A DNA stretch of 63,826 bases from Kitasatospora sp. NA04385 (lineage in GTDB: Bacteria > Actinomycetota > Actinomycetes > Streptomycetales > Streptomycetaceae): assembly GCF_013364235.1 (NCBI RefSeq), contig NZ_CP054919.1, positions 2,652,501 to 2,716,326 on the forward strand, read 5' to 3'. This document shows, piece by piece, positions 37,359 to 45,814 of the stretch. The notes beneath the pieces are model-generated. The model saw nothing but the letters and a program-made list of their open reading frames with translations. It was not told the origin of the DNA and did no database searches. Each line of letters opens with the position of its first letter. Position 1 is the first letter of the stretch. The translations under genes and the position numbers were made by a program.

Positions 37359-38216
37359 GTGAGCGACGGGCGTGACCGCGGGGAGTCCCGCTCGTTCTCC
37401 CCTGGTGTGCGAACCAACCACGCGAAGCGACCGCGACGTTCGGACACCTCCCGGCGCCGGTGGGGGCGGCCCGGCACGCTGGCGGCGAGCGGAGTGCTCG
37501 CCGCCCAGGTGCTGGGCCTCGGACTCGGCGCGGCCGACGCCCGCGCCGCCGACGCCGGGCACCCCCCGCGGCACCCCGGCCGCACCCTCGGCACCCCCGT
37601 CCGCACCGGCGCGGACGACGGCGGACCGCTCGACGGCACGGTCGAGGGCACGATCCGCACCGTCGACGGCCTCGACCCGGCCGACGCCGTGGACGCCCGG
37701 CCGGTGCAGGGCCTCGGCGACGCCCTCGGCCAGCAGCTCGGCGGCGAACTCCCGCTGCCCGGCCACCACGCCGACCGCCCCGACGCGTTCTCGCTCGCCG
37801 CGGGCCTGCTCTCCGCCGTCCCCCCGCAGCCCCGCGCCGCGGACGACGCCCCGGGCCTCCCGCTCCGGCCCCGAGAACGGCCGCGAGCGGCACCGCGCCC
37901 GCGCCCGCACCCGCCGTCCCGGCCCAGCGCACCCCGCCGACGCCGCCCCGCCGGCGCCACCACCACCCCCGCCCCGGCCGGTACGGCCGCCGCGACCGCC
38001 ACCGCCGCCCGCACCCCGGCCCGGCGCCCCGCCCCGGCGCTCGACACCCCGCCGCCCCCCGCCCCCCGGCCCGGCCCCGACCGCCTCGCCCTCACCGCCG
38101 CCCCCGCCCACCCGGCCGCCGGAAGCGCCGTCGCCGTCCTGCTCCCGATCGCGGCCGGCCTGCTGCTCACCGCCGCCGCCATGTACAAGCACCGCGGCCT
38201 CCCGGGCGGCCACTGA
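37359..38216 (+). CDS. Secreted or membrane-anchored protein with C-terminal helix
   Basis: A 285-residue protein of unknown function. After a basic N-terminus comes a signal-like segment (LAASGVLAAQVLGLGLGAADARA). A short folded-looking part follows (TVEGTIRTVDGLDPADAV, then QGLGDALGQQLGGELPLP), then a long Pro/Ala/Arg low-complexity region, and a final helix AVAVLLPIAAGLLLTAAAMY with KHRGLPGGH. This KHRGLP ending recurs in small streptomycete membrane proteins. The GTG at 37359 (GGAG 1 nt upstream) or GTG 37408 may be the start. The second gives the more usual signal-peptide length. Confidence 0.6.
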   Translation: MSDGRDRGESRSFSPGVRTNHAKRPRRSDTSRRRWGRPGTLAASGVLAAQVLGLGLGAADARAADAGHPPRHPGRTLGTPVRTGADDGGPLDGTVEGTIRTVDGLDPADAVDARPVQGLGDALGQQLGGELPLPGHHADRPDAFSLAAGLLSAVPPQPRAADDAPGLPLRPRERPRAAPRPRPHPPSRPSAPRRRRPAGATTTPAPAGTAAATATAARTPARRPAPALDTPPPPAPRPGPDRLALTAAPAHPAAGSAVAVLLPIAAGLLLTAAAMYKHRGLPGGH

Positions 38217-38307
38217 GCCGACCCCGGCAACCGGTATCGCAGACCGACACCTGTGGGGACAATGGAGGTGTTCCACTCCACGGCGTCGGAGGAAGGTAGG
38301 AAGGATC

Positions 38308-38874
38308 ATGAGTGTTGCTGTCTCCGATCACCTCGGACCGTGGACGGTCGACGACGTCCTGGCACTGCCCGAGGACACCCGCCACCGGATCGAACTGCTC
38401 GGGGGGGCCCTGCTGATGAGCCCCAACCCCGGAGTCCCGCACCAGCGGGCCAGCCTTCGTCTGGCCGTGCTCCTCGGCACCGCGATCGTCGCCACCGGCG
38501 CCCCGTTCGAGGTACTGGAGGCCGTCAACGTGCTCGTCCCGGACGGTCTGCTGATCCCCGACCTGGTGATCGCCGACGCCGCCGCGGCCGCCGAGGCGGG
38601 CTCCACCCTGCACGCGGACGACGTCGTGGTCGCCGTCGAGATCGCGTCGCCCTCCACCGAGGTGATCGACCGCCGCACCAAGCCCGGCCTGTACGCCGCC
38701 GCCGGCATCCCGCACTACTGGCGCCTGGAGCTCGCCCCGGCACCGCGCCTGCACCTCGGTCGGCTGACCGCCGACGGCGGCGGCTACCTCGACCGCACCG
38801 TCGGCCCCGGGGAGTCCACCGCCCTCACCGACCCGTTCCCGTTCGACCTCGATCCGGCGGCGCTGCGGCGCTGA
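38308..38874 (+). CDS. Uma2-family (DUF820) putative restriction-endonuclease-like protein
   Basis: A 188-residue PD-(D/E)XK-fold protein of the Uma2 family, which is abundant in actinomycetes and cyanobacteria and has no settled function. Landmarks are WTVDDVLALPEDTRHRIELLGG at the N-terminus, LIPDLVIAD (metal Asp), VVAVEIASPST (E/S in the ExK position) and KPGLYAAAGIPHYWRLE. ATG 38308 has GGAAGGTAGGAAGGAT upstream, so two ribosome sites. It stands alone between unrelated genes. Confidence 0.88.
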   Translation: MSVAVSDHLGPWTVDDVLALPEDTRHRIELLGGALLMSPNPGVPHQRASLRLAVLLGTAIVATGAPFEVLEAVNVLVPDGLLIPDLVIADAAAAAEAGSTLHADDVVVAVEIASPSTEVIDRRTKPGLYAAAGIPHYWRLELAPAPRLHLGRLTADGGGYLDRTVGPGESTALTDPFPFDLDPAALRR

Positions 38875-38889
38875 CCGCCGGGCCCCGGA

Positions 38890-39768
38890 TCAGCCGAAGG
38901 TCTTGGGGGGCGGGGCCGGGGAGGGGACCGCGGCGGTGTCGGTGACGGGGGCCGCTCCGGCGGTGAAGTCGGCGAGGTCGCGGCCGTGCAGCAGCCGGGC
39001 CTGGGCGGGGTCGGTGGCCAGGCGGCGGGTGAGGTCGGCGAGCGGGAGGGGGGTGCGGGCGGCCAGCAGGACGAGGTTGCCGAAGCGCTTGCCGCGCAGC
39101 ACGGCGGGGTCGGCGACCAGGCAGACCTCGGGGAAGACCGCGAGCAGGGTGGCGGTCTGGGCGCGGGCGAAGGCGAGCGCGCCGCCGTCGGTGGTGTTGG
39201 CGGCGTAGTGGCCCGCGCCGGTGAGGACGCGGGCGGCGTGCCGGGCGAACTCGGTGGTGGCGCAGTGCGCGGGGACGCGGGCCCCGGCGAAGACGTCGGT
39301 GACGACCAGGTCGGCGGAGTCGTCGGGGGTGCGTTCCAGGACGGCGCGGGCGTCGCCGCCGCGGACCTTGATCTGCCAGCCGCGGTCGAGCGGCAGTTCG
39401 GCCCGGACCAGGGCGGTGAGCTCGGTGTCGATCTCGGCGACCTGCTGGCGGGAGCGCGGCCGGGTGGCGGCGGTGTAGCGGGCCAGGGTGAGCGCGCCGC
39501 CGCCGAGGTGCAGCGCGGTGAGCGGCTGCCGGGCGGGGGCGGCGAGGTCGATCAGGTGGCCGATCCGGCGCTGGTAGGCGAAGCCGAGGTGGGTGGGGTC
39601 GGCCAGGTCGACCAGGGACTGCGGGGCGCCGTCGAGCAGCAGCTGCCAGGCGTGCGGCCGGTCCCGGTCGGGGCGCAGCTCGGCGGTGCCGGAGGCGACG
39701 GCGGCGGTGAGCGGGCCTTCGGCGTGCGCGCGGCCGGGGACGGTGGGGGTGGTGCGTGGGCGGCCCAT
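38890..39768 (-). CDS. Spermidine synthase-like methyltransferase-fold protein
   Basis: A 292-residue Rossmann-fold protein similar to actinobacterial spermidine synthase-like proteins. TALHLGGGALTLARY is the glycine loop, QQVAEIDTELTALVRAELPL the acidic strand end, and ADLVVTDVFAGARVP the catalytic-like strand. The polyamine-site residues cannot be verified by eye, so aminopropyl transfer is not certain. The start ATG 39768 lies 7 nt after a -10-like GATAAT on the minus strand (39776-39781), so it is probably leaderless. A farther upstream start would translate noncoding-like sequence. The C-end is Pro-rich. Confidence 0.78.
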   Translation of the reverse strand: MGRPRTTPTVPGRAHAEGPLTAAVASGTAELRPDRDRPHAWQLLLDGAPQSLVDLADPTHLGFAYQRRIGHLIDLAAPARQPLTALHLGGGALTLARYTAATRPRSRQQVAEIDTELTALVRAELPLDRGWQIKVRGGDARAVLERTPDDSADLVVTDVFAGARVPAHCATTEFARHAARVLTGAGHYAANTTDGGALAFARAQTATLLAVFPEVCLVADPAVLRGKRFGNLVLLAARTPLPLADLTRRLATDPAQARLLHGRDLADFTAGAAPVTDTAAVPSPAPPPKTFG

Positions 39769-39775
39769 GGCGTCC

Positions 39776-39781
39776 ATTATC
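39776..39781 (-). promoter_or_regulatory. -10 box of a leaderless promoter
   Basis: On the minus strand GATAAT is followed after 7 nt by the ATG at 39768. The -35 is weak. Confidence 0.45.
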
Positions 39782-39960
39782 GCCGGGCGGCGTTCGAGCG
39801 GGCACGGGCGGCGGGCGCGAACGCGGGCGGTGGCGACGGTGGGTGACGGGTGCTGCCCGCTGCGGGGTCGGGCGGTCCACCCACCGAGACGACGCTTGCA
39901 TGCCAACTCTCGGGTGCGGCAAGTTCTCTGACGAATCGTCAGCCGACGTACGGGGCGCGC

Positions 39961-40377
39961 TCAGAGCGGGCCGAGACCGCCCGCCGCGAGCGTGGTGGCG
40001 GCTTCGCAGAGCGCGGAGCGCAGCACCCAGGCGTCGGTGGGGCGGGGGTGCGGCTGGGGGCCGGAGGGCGGGATGATCCAGCGCGGGTCGGTGGGCGGGA
40101 GCAGTTCGGCTCCCGGGGTACAGGCGGAGCCGAGCAGGTGCCAGCGCAGCGCGGTTCCGGCCGGGACCAGGAAGGCGACGGCGGTGCCGGCGGCGGTCTG
40201 CTGCACGGCCCCGCAGGCCCGCCGCAGCCGGAGGATGTCGACCGCCTCCAGCCCGTGCCGGACCTGCACGGTGACGGTGTCGTACTGGACCACGCGGCTG
40301 GCCGAGGAGCCCGCGGGGGCGGGCGGCGGCGCGGCGGGGACGGCCGGACGCCGGTACTGGGGAACTCCGGTGGCCAT
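39961..40377 (-). CDS. Unknown protein paired with the NsdA-like regulator
   Basis: I do not recognise this 138-residue protein. It has a Pro/Ala N-terminus, then a compact part: RVVQYDTVTVQVRHGLEA, VDILRLRRACGAVQQTAAGT, AVAFLVPAGTALRWHL and DPRWIIPPSG. It ends with AWVLRSALCEAATTLAAGG. There is no signal peptide or membrane helix. ATG 40377 has a strong AGGAGGT site 5 nt upstream. The in-frame start at 40485 was rejected. It is divergent from the TPR regulator. The shared gap suggests common control, and the VPAGTALRWHLLGS pattern suggests a small beta-rich domain. Confidence 0.7.
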   Translation of the reverse strand: MATGVPQYRRPAVPAAPPPAPAGSSASRVVQYDTVTVQVRHGLEAVDILRLRRACGAVQQTAAGTAVAFLVPAGTALRWHLLGSACTPGAELLPPTDPRWIIPPSGPQPHPRPTDAWVLRSALCEAATTLAAGGLGPL

Positions 40378-40712
40378 GGGGGACCTCCTGTCGCCTCGGG
40401 ACGCGCGGAAACCGGATGGCACTCCGTCACCCGGTCGTGCGACGGGGGGCCGGTGCGGGAGGGGGCCCGTACCGCCGGTGTCCATGTATCAGGACAACGC
40501 GGAACCGGTCGCGCAGGCCACGGCCTCCGATACAGCAAGCCATGGCATTTCATGGCACAAGGCGGCAACTCCGTCCGGATTGTCCGCAATTGACCCGACG
40601 GGTCCCGGCAACCCGACGTGTTCGCACGGTGACTGCCGGTACTGTTCTGGCGACGCGGCGGCCCTCCCCCCGGAGCCGGCGCGACCACCCCGGCACGACC
40701 TCGGAGTGCAGC
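40378..40712. other. Divergent control region of the NsdA-like regulator
   Basis: 335 bp with no gene. It contains the inverted repeat GCCATG-GCATTT-CATGGC at 40539-40556 and an AT-richer part at 40530-40600. Confidence 0.55.
40539..40556. promoter_or_regulatory. Inverted repeat GCCATG-n6-CATGGC
   Basis: Perfect 6-bp half-sites around a 6-nt centre in the divergent gap. It is a candidate binding site for the neighbouring regulator. Confidence 0.45.
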
Positions 40713-42095
40713 ATGGCAGCCACCCGAACCGGCGGGCCCCGCCCGTCGCCCGTCCCCAACCAGGCGATGCGCGAGCTGCGCGGCGGCCTCTCGCCGGGGG
40801 AGTTCGCCACCCTGGTCCGCCGGGCCGCCCGGGAGATCGGCGAGCACGTGTCCTGCGACGCGCGCTACGTCGGACGGGTCGAGTCCGGCGAGATCCGCTG
40901 CCCCAACTACGCGTACGAGCGGGTGTTCCGGCACATGTGGCCGGAGCGCTCGCTGGCGGAGCTCGGGTTCGCGCCCCGCACGGCGGTCCGCCGCCGCGCG
41001 CCGACGACCACCGAACCGCCCGTCCCGGCAGATCCGCCGGACGCGCCGCACCGGTCTGACGAGGAGAACGACGAGGTGCTTCGCCGCACGTTCCTGAACG
41101 GCGGTCCGACCGCCCTGGCGACCGTGCTGGGCCTGGACCAGGCCCCGCCGACCGCCGCGGTGCCGCCCGCGGCACCGCCGCTGCCCGAGCGCCGCCGGGT
41201 CGGCGCCGCCGAGGTGCAGGGGGTCGAGCAGGCGGTCCGCGACATCCGGCTGCTGGACGACGCGCACGGCGCGGACGCCCTGTTCGAGCTGGCCGGGCAG
41301 TCGCTGCGCAGCGCCTACGTGCTGCTCAACGACGGCGACTACAGCGCCGCGACCGAGCGCCGCCTGCAGTCCGGGGCCGGCGAACTCGCCATCTCGGTGG
41401 GCTGGCTGGCGCACGACTCGAACCGGCTCACCGACGCCAGGTCGTTCTACTCGGAGGCGCTGGCCACCGCCCGGATGGCCCGCGACCCGCACCTGGAGGC
41501 GCACGTGTTCAGCAACAGCGCCTTCCTGGCCCGGGACGCGGGCCGCCCCCGGGAGGCGCTGCGGGCCGCCCAGGCGGGGCAGGCCGCGGCCGAGGGGCTG
41601 GGCTCGGACCGGCTGATGTCGCTGCTGGTGCTGCGCGAGGCCGGCGGCTGGGCGCTGCTGGGCGACCGCTCGGCCTGCGAGCGCTCGCTGTCCCGGGCGT
41701 ACGCGCTGTTCGAGCGGGGCGAGCGGCCGGACGCCGACCCGGAGTGGATGTCCTTCTTCGGCGAGGCGGAGCTGGCCGGGCAGGAGGCGCAGTGCTGGTC
41801 GGCGCTGGGCGACTGGGACCGGGCCAGCGCCCGGGCCGAGCGGGCGATAGGGCTCCAGGAGCCGCACTTCGTGCGCAACCGGATGCTGTACACCGCCGAG
41901 TTGGCGCACGACCGGCTGGGCCGGGGCGACCTGGCGGGCGCGGGCGCGCACGGCTCGGCGGCGGTGGCCCTGCTCGGCCAGGTCCGCTCCGCGCGGATCC
42001 GCGGCATGCTGGCGCACACCGCGGACCGGCTGCGCGGGCACGCCGCCGTGCCGGAGGTCCGGGAGTTCCTGGACGGCCACGACGCGGCGGCCTGA
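40713..42095 (+). CDS. TPR-repeat transcriptional regulator, NsdA/NsdB-like
   Basis: A 460-residue cytoplasmic protein. The N-terminus (MRELRGGLSPGEFATLVRRA, VSCDARYVGRVESGEI, NYAYERVFRHMWPERSL) is the degenerate XRE-type domain seen in streptomycete regulators such as NsdA, which represses sporulation and antibiotic production in S. coelicolor. Residues about 190-455 form helical TPR-type repeats (DARSFYSEALATARMARDPH, REALRAAQAGQAAAEGLG, DRASARAERAIGLQEP). The family likeness is by eye. The precise orthologue is unknown. ATG 40713 has CGGAG 8 nt upstream. It is divergent from the unknown gene at 39961-40377. Confidence 0.75.
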   Translation: MAATRTGGPRPSPVPNQAMRELRGGLSPGEFATLVRRAAREIGEHVSCDARYVGRVESGEIRCPNYAYERVFRHMWPERSLAELGFAPRTAVRRRAPTTTEPPVPADPPDAPHRSDEENDEVLRRTFLNGGPTALATVLGLDQAPPTAAVPPAAPPLPERRRVGAAEVQGVEQAVRDIRLLDDAHGADALFELAGQSLRSAYVLLNDGDYSAATERRLQSGAGELAISVGWLAHDSNRLTDARSFYSEALATARMARDPHLEAHVFSNSAFLARDAGRPREALRAAQAGQAAAEGLGSDRLMSLLVLREAGGWALLGDRSACERSLSRAYALFERGERPDADPEWMSFFGEAELAGQEAQCWSALGDWDRASARAERAIGLQEPHFVRNRMLYTAELAHDRLGRGDLAGAGAHGSAAVALLGQVRSARIRGMLAHTADRLRGHAAVPEVREFLDGHDAAA

Positions 42096-42098
42096 CGA

Positions 42099-42205
42099 CC
42101 CGGCACCCGCCGACCGCCCGACAACCCGCCACCCGCCGACGGCCCGACAACCCGACGGCCCGCCATCCGACGAAGGCCCGACGGCCCGGCGGCCCGCGCC
42201 CCGAG
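42099..42205. repeat. CCCGAC-type imperfect tandem repeats
   Basis: The gap between convergent genes is made of degenerate CCGACGGCCCGACAACC units. No gene is seen. Confidence 0.55.
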
Positions 42206-42211
42206 CGGGCG

Positions 42212-42862
42212 TCAGTGCCCCAGCCGCTCCAGGTGGCTGTGGTCGTTCCAGATCTCGACCGCGGGCAGCCCGTACTCCCAGGACAGCACGCACAGCGCGG
42301 CGGTGCCGAGCTTGAGCCGCTGGGCGTACTCGGCGGGCAGGCCGAGCCAGCGGGCGGTGAGGATCCGCAGCAGGTGGCCGTGGGCGAACAGGACGACGTC
42401 CCGGTCGGCGCAGTGCATGGTGGTGGTGTCGGGGTCCGGCGTCCCGTGCTCCGCGTTGATCCCGGCGAGGAAGCCGTCGACCCGGGCGGAGACCTGGGCC
42501 AGCGTCTCGCCGCCGGGCACGCCGTCGCGCCAGATCAGCCAGCCGGGCTGGTCCTTCTCCCGGATCTCGCCGCCGGTGCGGCCCTCGTACTGCCCGTAGT
42601 CCCACTCGAGGAGTTCGGGACGCTCGACGGCGCGCTCGCCGAAGCCGGCGAGTTCGGCGGTCTCCCGGGCGCGGGAGAGCGGGCTGGTGTAGACGGTGGC
42701 GTCCGGCAGGCCGTTCCACGGGGCGCGGGCGAGGCGTTCGCCGAGGGCGCGGGCCATCGCGCGGCCCTCCTCGGTGAGCGGGACGTCGGTGCGGCCGGTG
42801 TGCCGACCGGTGGCCGACCAGGAGGTCTCGCCGTGGCGGACCAGCACGATGCGGGCGGGCAT
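42212..42862 (-). CDS. Histidine phosphatase (phosphoglycerate mutase-like)
   Basis: A 216-residue member of the histidine phosphatase superfamily. The phospho-accepting His is in [10 protein letters not shown] (RHG motif), the second catalytic His in [11 protein letters not shown], and the Glu in [12 protein letters not shown]. It is too short for cofactor-dependent phosphoglycerate mutase and more like a broad small-molecule phosphatase. The substrate is unknown. ATG 42862 has GAGG at about 8 nt. It is divergent from the nuclease-helicase operon. Confidence 0.88.
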   Translation of the reverse strand: MPARIVLVRHGETSWSATGRHTGRTDVPLTEEGRAMARALGERLARAPWNGLPDATVYTSPLSRARETAELAGFGERAVERPELLEWDYGQYEGRTGGEIREKDQPGWLIWRDGVPGGETLAQVSARVDGFLAGINAEHGTPDPDTTTMHCADRDVVLFAHGHLLRILTARWLGLPAEYAQRLKLGTAALCVLSWEYGLPAVEIWNDHSHLERLGH

Positions 42863-42998
42863 GGGGTACCTCGTTCGAAGGGGTGCGGTTCGGCGGCCCC
42901 GCCGTCGAGGGCCACCGCCCCATGATCCCCCACCCGACCGGCCGGACCGACGACCGGGCTCCGCTTTGTCGGCTCCGGATGCGAGACTGGGCCGCACC

Positions 42999-44219
42999 AT
43001 GAACGTCTCGCACCTGGGGCAGGCCACCCCGCCGCTGCGGCGGCTCTCCGAGTTGCGCGGCCCGGCACCGCAGCGCAGCCTCGACGCCCGTGCCCTCGCC
43101 GCCCTCGCCGCCAATCCGGGCTGCCGCCGCCGCGCCCTGCTGGACGCCGCGGGCGTCGACAAGATCGCGATCGCCCAACACCTGGGCCGCCCCGCGCCGT
43201 TCGGCCAGTCGCCGTTCGCGATCCGGCGCGGCCTGCTGTTCGAGTCCCGGCTGAAGCGGGACGGGTACGCGGTGCTGCTGGAGCCGCTGCGCCGCCGGCT
43301 GGGCGTCCCGGACGACGAACTCTCCTCGCTCGCCGTGCCGGACCTGCTGCCCGCGGCCTCCCCCGCGGTCCGCGCGGAGCGGACGGCGGCGGTGCTGGCC
43401 GAGGCCGCCGCCGACCCCGCGGCCTGGACGCTGCTGGACCACCCGCTGCTGCGGCTGGACGTCGCGGGCAGCCCGGCCTACCTGGAGCCGGACGCGCTGG
43501 TGGTGCACGCCGGCCGGTGCACCGTGGTGGAGATCAAGTCCTTCCCGGTGCTGGACGGTTCGGCCGATCCGGCGAACGTGGGCGCGGCCGCCCGGCAGGC
43601 CGCGGTGTACGTGCTGGCGCTCCAGGAGGCGGCGGCCCGCCGGGCCGGCCTGCCCCCGTCCGGGGACCCGTACGCCGTCCAGGAGCTGCCCGGCGCCCCG
43701 GAGTTGACGGTGCTGCTGGTCTGCCCGAAGGACTTCTCCACCCGGCCGGTCGCCGTCCCGGTCGACGTCCGGCGCGAACTGGCGGTCACCCGGCGGCAGT
43801 TGTCCCGGATGACCCGGATCGAGCAGCTGCTCGAAGCGCTGCCCGAGGGCGTCACCTTCGACCTGGCCCGGGACGCCTCGGGCGCACCGACCCGCCCGGC
43901 GGGGGAGCTGGCCGAGGCGGTCGCCGCGGTGCCCGCCGCGTACGCCCCGGAGTGCATCTCCACCTGCGAGCTGGGCTTCCACTGCCGTTCGCAGGCGCGC
44001 TGCGCGGGCGCGGTGGAGCAGTTGGGCCGCGGGGTGCGCGGCGAGCTGGGTTCGCTGCGCACCGTCGAGGAGGCGCTGGCGGCCGCCGGGCGCGGCGGCG
44101 AGGAGGGCCTGGAGCCGGAGCTGGAAGGCGGGTTGGGCCTGGACGAGGCATCCGAGCGGCTGGCGTACGCGGCCCGGCTGCGGGCCGAGGCGCTGGCGTC
44201 GGCGGGTGGCGCGCGGTGA
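42999..44219 (+). CDS. RecB-family PD-(D/E)XK nuclease with Cas4/Dna2-like cysteine cluster
   Basis: A 406-residue protein. RecB-family motifs stand in order: GLLFESRL (E82, motif I), YLEPDALVV (D165, motif II), TVVEIKSF (E178 and K180, motif III) and QAAVY (Q200, Y204; the QxxxY motif of RecB nucleases). Cys42 in [16 protein letters not shown] lies before the core, and Cys319, 323, 329 and 335 follow it. This single early Cys plus late Cys cluster is how Cas4, AddB and Dna2 hold a 4Fe-4S cluster. It should cut single-stranded DNA ends using metal. It is the first gene of a three-gene cassette and its stop overlaps the GTG of the next gene (GTGA). It is not adjacent to any CRISPR array, so a Cas4 role is unlikely. 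Confidence 0.82.
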   Translation: MNVSHLGQATPPLRRLSELRGPAPQRSLDARALAALAANPGCRRRALLDAAGVDKIAIAQHLGRPAPFGQSPFAIRRGLLFESRLKRDGYAVLLEPLRRRLGVPDDELSSLAVPDLLPAASPAVRAERTAAVLAEAAADPAAWTLLDHPLLRLDVAGSPAYLEPDALVVHAGRCTVVEIKSFPVLDGSADPANVGAAARQAAVYVLALQEAAARRAGLPPSGDPYAVQELPGAPELTVLLVCPKDFSTRPVAVPVDVRRELAVTRRQLSRMTRIEQLLEALPEGVTFDLARDASGAPTRPAGELAEAVAAVPAAYAPECISTCELGFHCRSQARCAGAVEQLGRGVRGELGSLRTVEEALAAAGRGGEEGLEPELEGGLGLDEASERLAYAARLRAEALASAGGAR

Positions 44220-45814
44220 GCCTGCTGTCCACGCTGGCCCGGCTGGAGGCGGTGCGGGCGCAGCGGGCGCAGCCGCTGGCCACGGTGCGGCACCGGCACC
44301 TGTCGGAGCGTCCGATGGTGCTGGTGCCGCTGGCGGCGGCCGGCGAGTCGGGGGCCCCGCTGGCGATGCTGCTGGGCACCGACCGGGGGGCGCCCCGGCT
44401 GCACTTCGTGCCGCAGCCGCTGAACCGCACCCAGCGTTCGGAGTTCCTGGCCGCGGTGGCCCGCGAGGTGGTGCCGTACCTGGAGTCCTTCGGGGACGAG
44501 GTGGAGCTGCTGGAGGGCTCCGAGAAGGACCCGGTGAGCGGCGAGAAGGTGCCGGTGGTGCGGGAGCTGTGCGCCGACGCGCCGCAGCTGCTGGTGCCGA
44601 ACGCGGGCGGCGTGGCGCACCTGGCGCTGCTGGGCCGCTCGACCCGGTTCCGCCGCACGGTCGAGGACCCGGATCCGGGCGAGTACCCGTCGCCGACCGA
44701 GGTCCCGCTGCTGGGGCGGTGGTTGACGCACCTGACGGACCGGGCGCAGGTGCCGGGGTCCTCGATGCTGCTGGCGATGACCGGCCTGCTGTCGCGGCAC
44801 TGGGCGACCGGGCAGAGCAACCTGGAGGACCAGCACCTGGCCGCCCGGCTGGCCTGGCACCTGCCGCCGGCCGGCCTGGAGCCGGCCGCCGTGGGCGCGG
44901 AGGCCGCCGAGTGGGTGGAGTCCGCGCGGGACGGCGAGGGCCTGCTGCTGCACCCGCCGGCCGGTCCGGTCACCGATCCGCGGTTCGACGAGCGGGTGCT
45001 GGCCCCGGCGATCCTGCGGCACGACGCGGCGGTGGCGGTGCGCGAGCGGGCCGGGGCCGCGCGGGACGGCGCGGAGGTCCGCCGGGCCGCCGCCCTGGTC
45101 GAGCGGGCGCACGCCGAACTGGCCCGGGTGCTGCTGGCGGCGGCGCTGCCGGCCTGGCACGACGTGTGGAACGGCGTCGACCTGCTGCGGGCCCTGCCGG
45201 GGGCCGGCCACCTGCCGGACCGCTGGGAGGGCGACCGCTGGTCGTTCACCATGCACCGGGAGCGGGTGGCGGCGGGCGAGCCCCCGCAGCCGCGCCGGGA
45301 CGACGCGGTGACGGCGGCCCGCAAGCTGGCCCAGCGCGAGCGCGAGCAGGCGAAGCTGGAGATCCAGGAGGCGCTGGACGACCCGCTGGCGATGGCGGAG
45401 CGCCGGCTGTCCGGCGAGGCGTTCGTCGGCGAGGTGGTGGACGTCGTCCCGGAGTGGTCGGCGGGCCGCTCCCCCAAGCCGCGGCCGCTGCTGGTGGTGC
45501 GCACCGGGGACCGGCCGCACGCCGATCCGGGCCGCGAGCTGCACCGGGCGCACGCGGAGCCCGCCCAGCGGGCCGAGGTCGTCTCGTCCGGGCCGGGCGA
45601 GGTGGTGGTGCGGCTGCTGTCCGGCATGGGCCGCCGCAAGGACCCGGAGCCGGGCAGCGTCCCGGAGCCGGGCAGCACGGTGGTGTTCACCCTGTTCGAG
45701 CTGGCGCCCCGGCAGTCCGCGCCGCTGCCGGAGCCCGCCGACACCCCGTGGACGCACGGCGGCCCCCCGGTGGCCGTCGAGGATGCACCGGTCGGTGCGG
45801 ACGAATGGGAATGA
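44216..45814 (+). CDS. Middle protein of the nuclease-helicase cassette, unknown function
   Basis: I do not recognise this 532-residue protein. The first 260 residues are mixed alpha/beta (MVLVPLAAAGESGAPLAMLL, PRLHFVPQPLNRTQRSEFL). Residues 280-390 are strongly helical, and RRDDAVTAARKLAQREREQA with KLEIQEALDD looks like a coiled coil. The C-terminal 120 residues look like a beta-barrel (FVGEVVDVVPEWSAG, PRPLLVVRTGD, EVVVRLLSGMG, STVVFTLFEL). In Dna2/UPF1 helicases a beta-barrel and a helical stalk sit between nuclease and motor, so this chain may supply them in trans. GTG 44216 overlaps the nuclease stop, and its own stop overlaps the helicase ATG (ATGA). Such coupling argues for a stoichiometric complex. 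Confidence 0.75.
   Translation: MSLLSTLARLEAVRAQRAQPLATVRHRHLSERPMVLVPLAAAGESGAPLAMLLGTDRGAPRLHFVPQPLNRTQRSEFLAAVAREVVPYLESFGDEVELLEGSEKDPVSGEKVPVVRELCADAPQLLVPNAGGVAHLALLGRSTRFRRTVEDPDPGEYPSPTEVPLLGRWLTHLTDRAQVPGSSMLLAMTGLLSRHWATGQSNLEDQHLAARLAWHLPPAGLEPAAVGAEAAEWVESARDGEGLLLHPPAGPVTDPRFDERVLAPAILRHDAAVAVRERAGAARDGAEVRRAAALVERAHAELARVLLAAALPAWHDVWNGVDLLRALPGAGHLPDRWEGDRWSFTMHRERVAAGEPPQPRRDDAVTAARKLAQREREQAKLEIQEALDDPLAMAERRLSGEAFVGEVVDVVPEWSAGRSPKPRPLLVVRTGDRPHADPGRELHRAHAEPAQRAEVVSSGPGEVVVRLLSGMGRRKDPEPGSVPEPGSTVVFTLFELAPRQSAPLPEPADTPWTHGGPPVAVEDAPVGADEWE

Noticed and set aside
34844..38281. Very long minus-strand open frame opposite cebG-bglC
   Set aside because: It is antisense to well-identified genes. 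Long antisense frames are common in DNA this GC-rich because stop codons are rare.
39939..43982. 1347-codon minus-strand open frame spanning several genes
   Set aside because: It overlaps the histidine phosphatase, the TPR regulator and the nuclease in wrong frames. No domain is readable.
42999..44219. Cas4 of a CRISPR system
   Set aside because: The cysteine pattern fits Cas4, but there are no cas1/cas2 genes and no repeat-spacer array anywhere in the window. The partner is a Dna2-type helicase.
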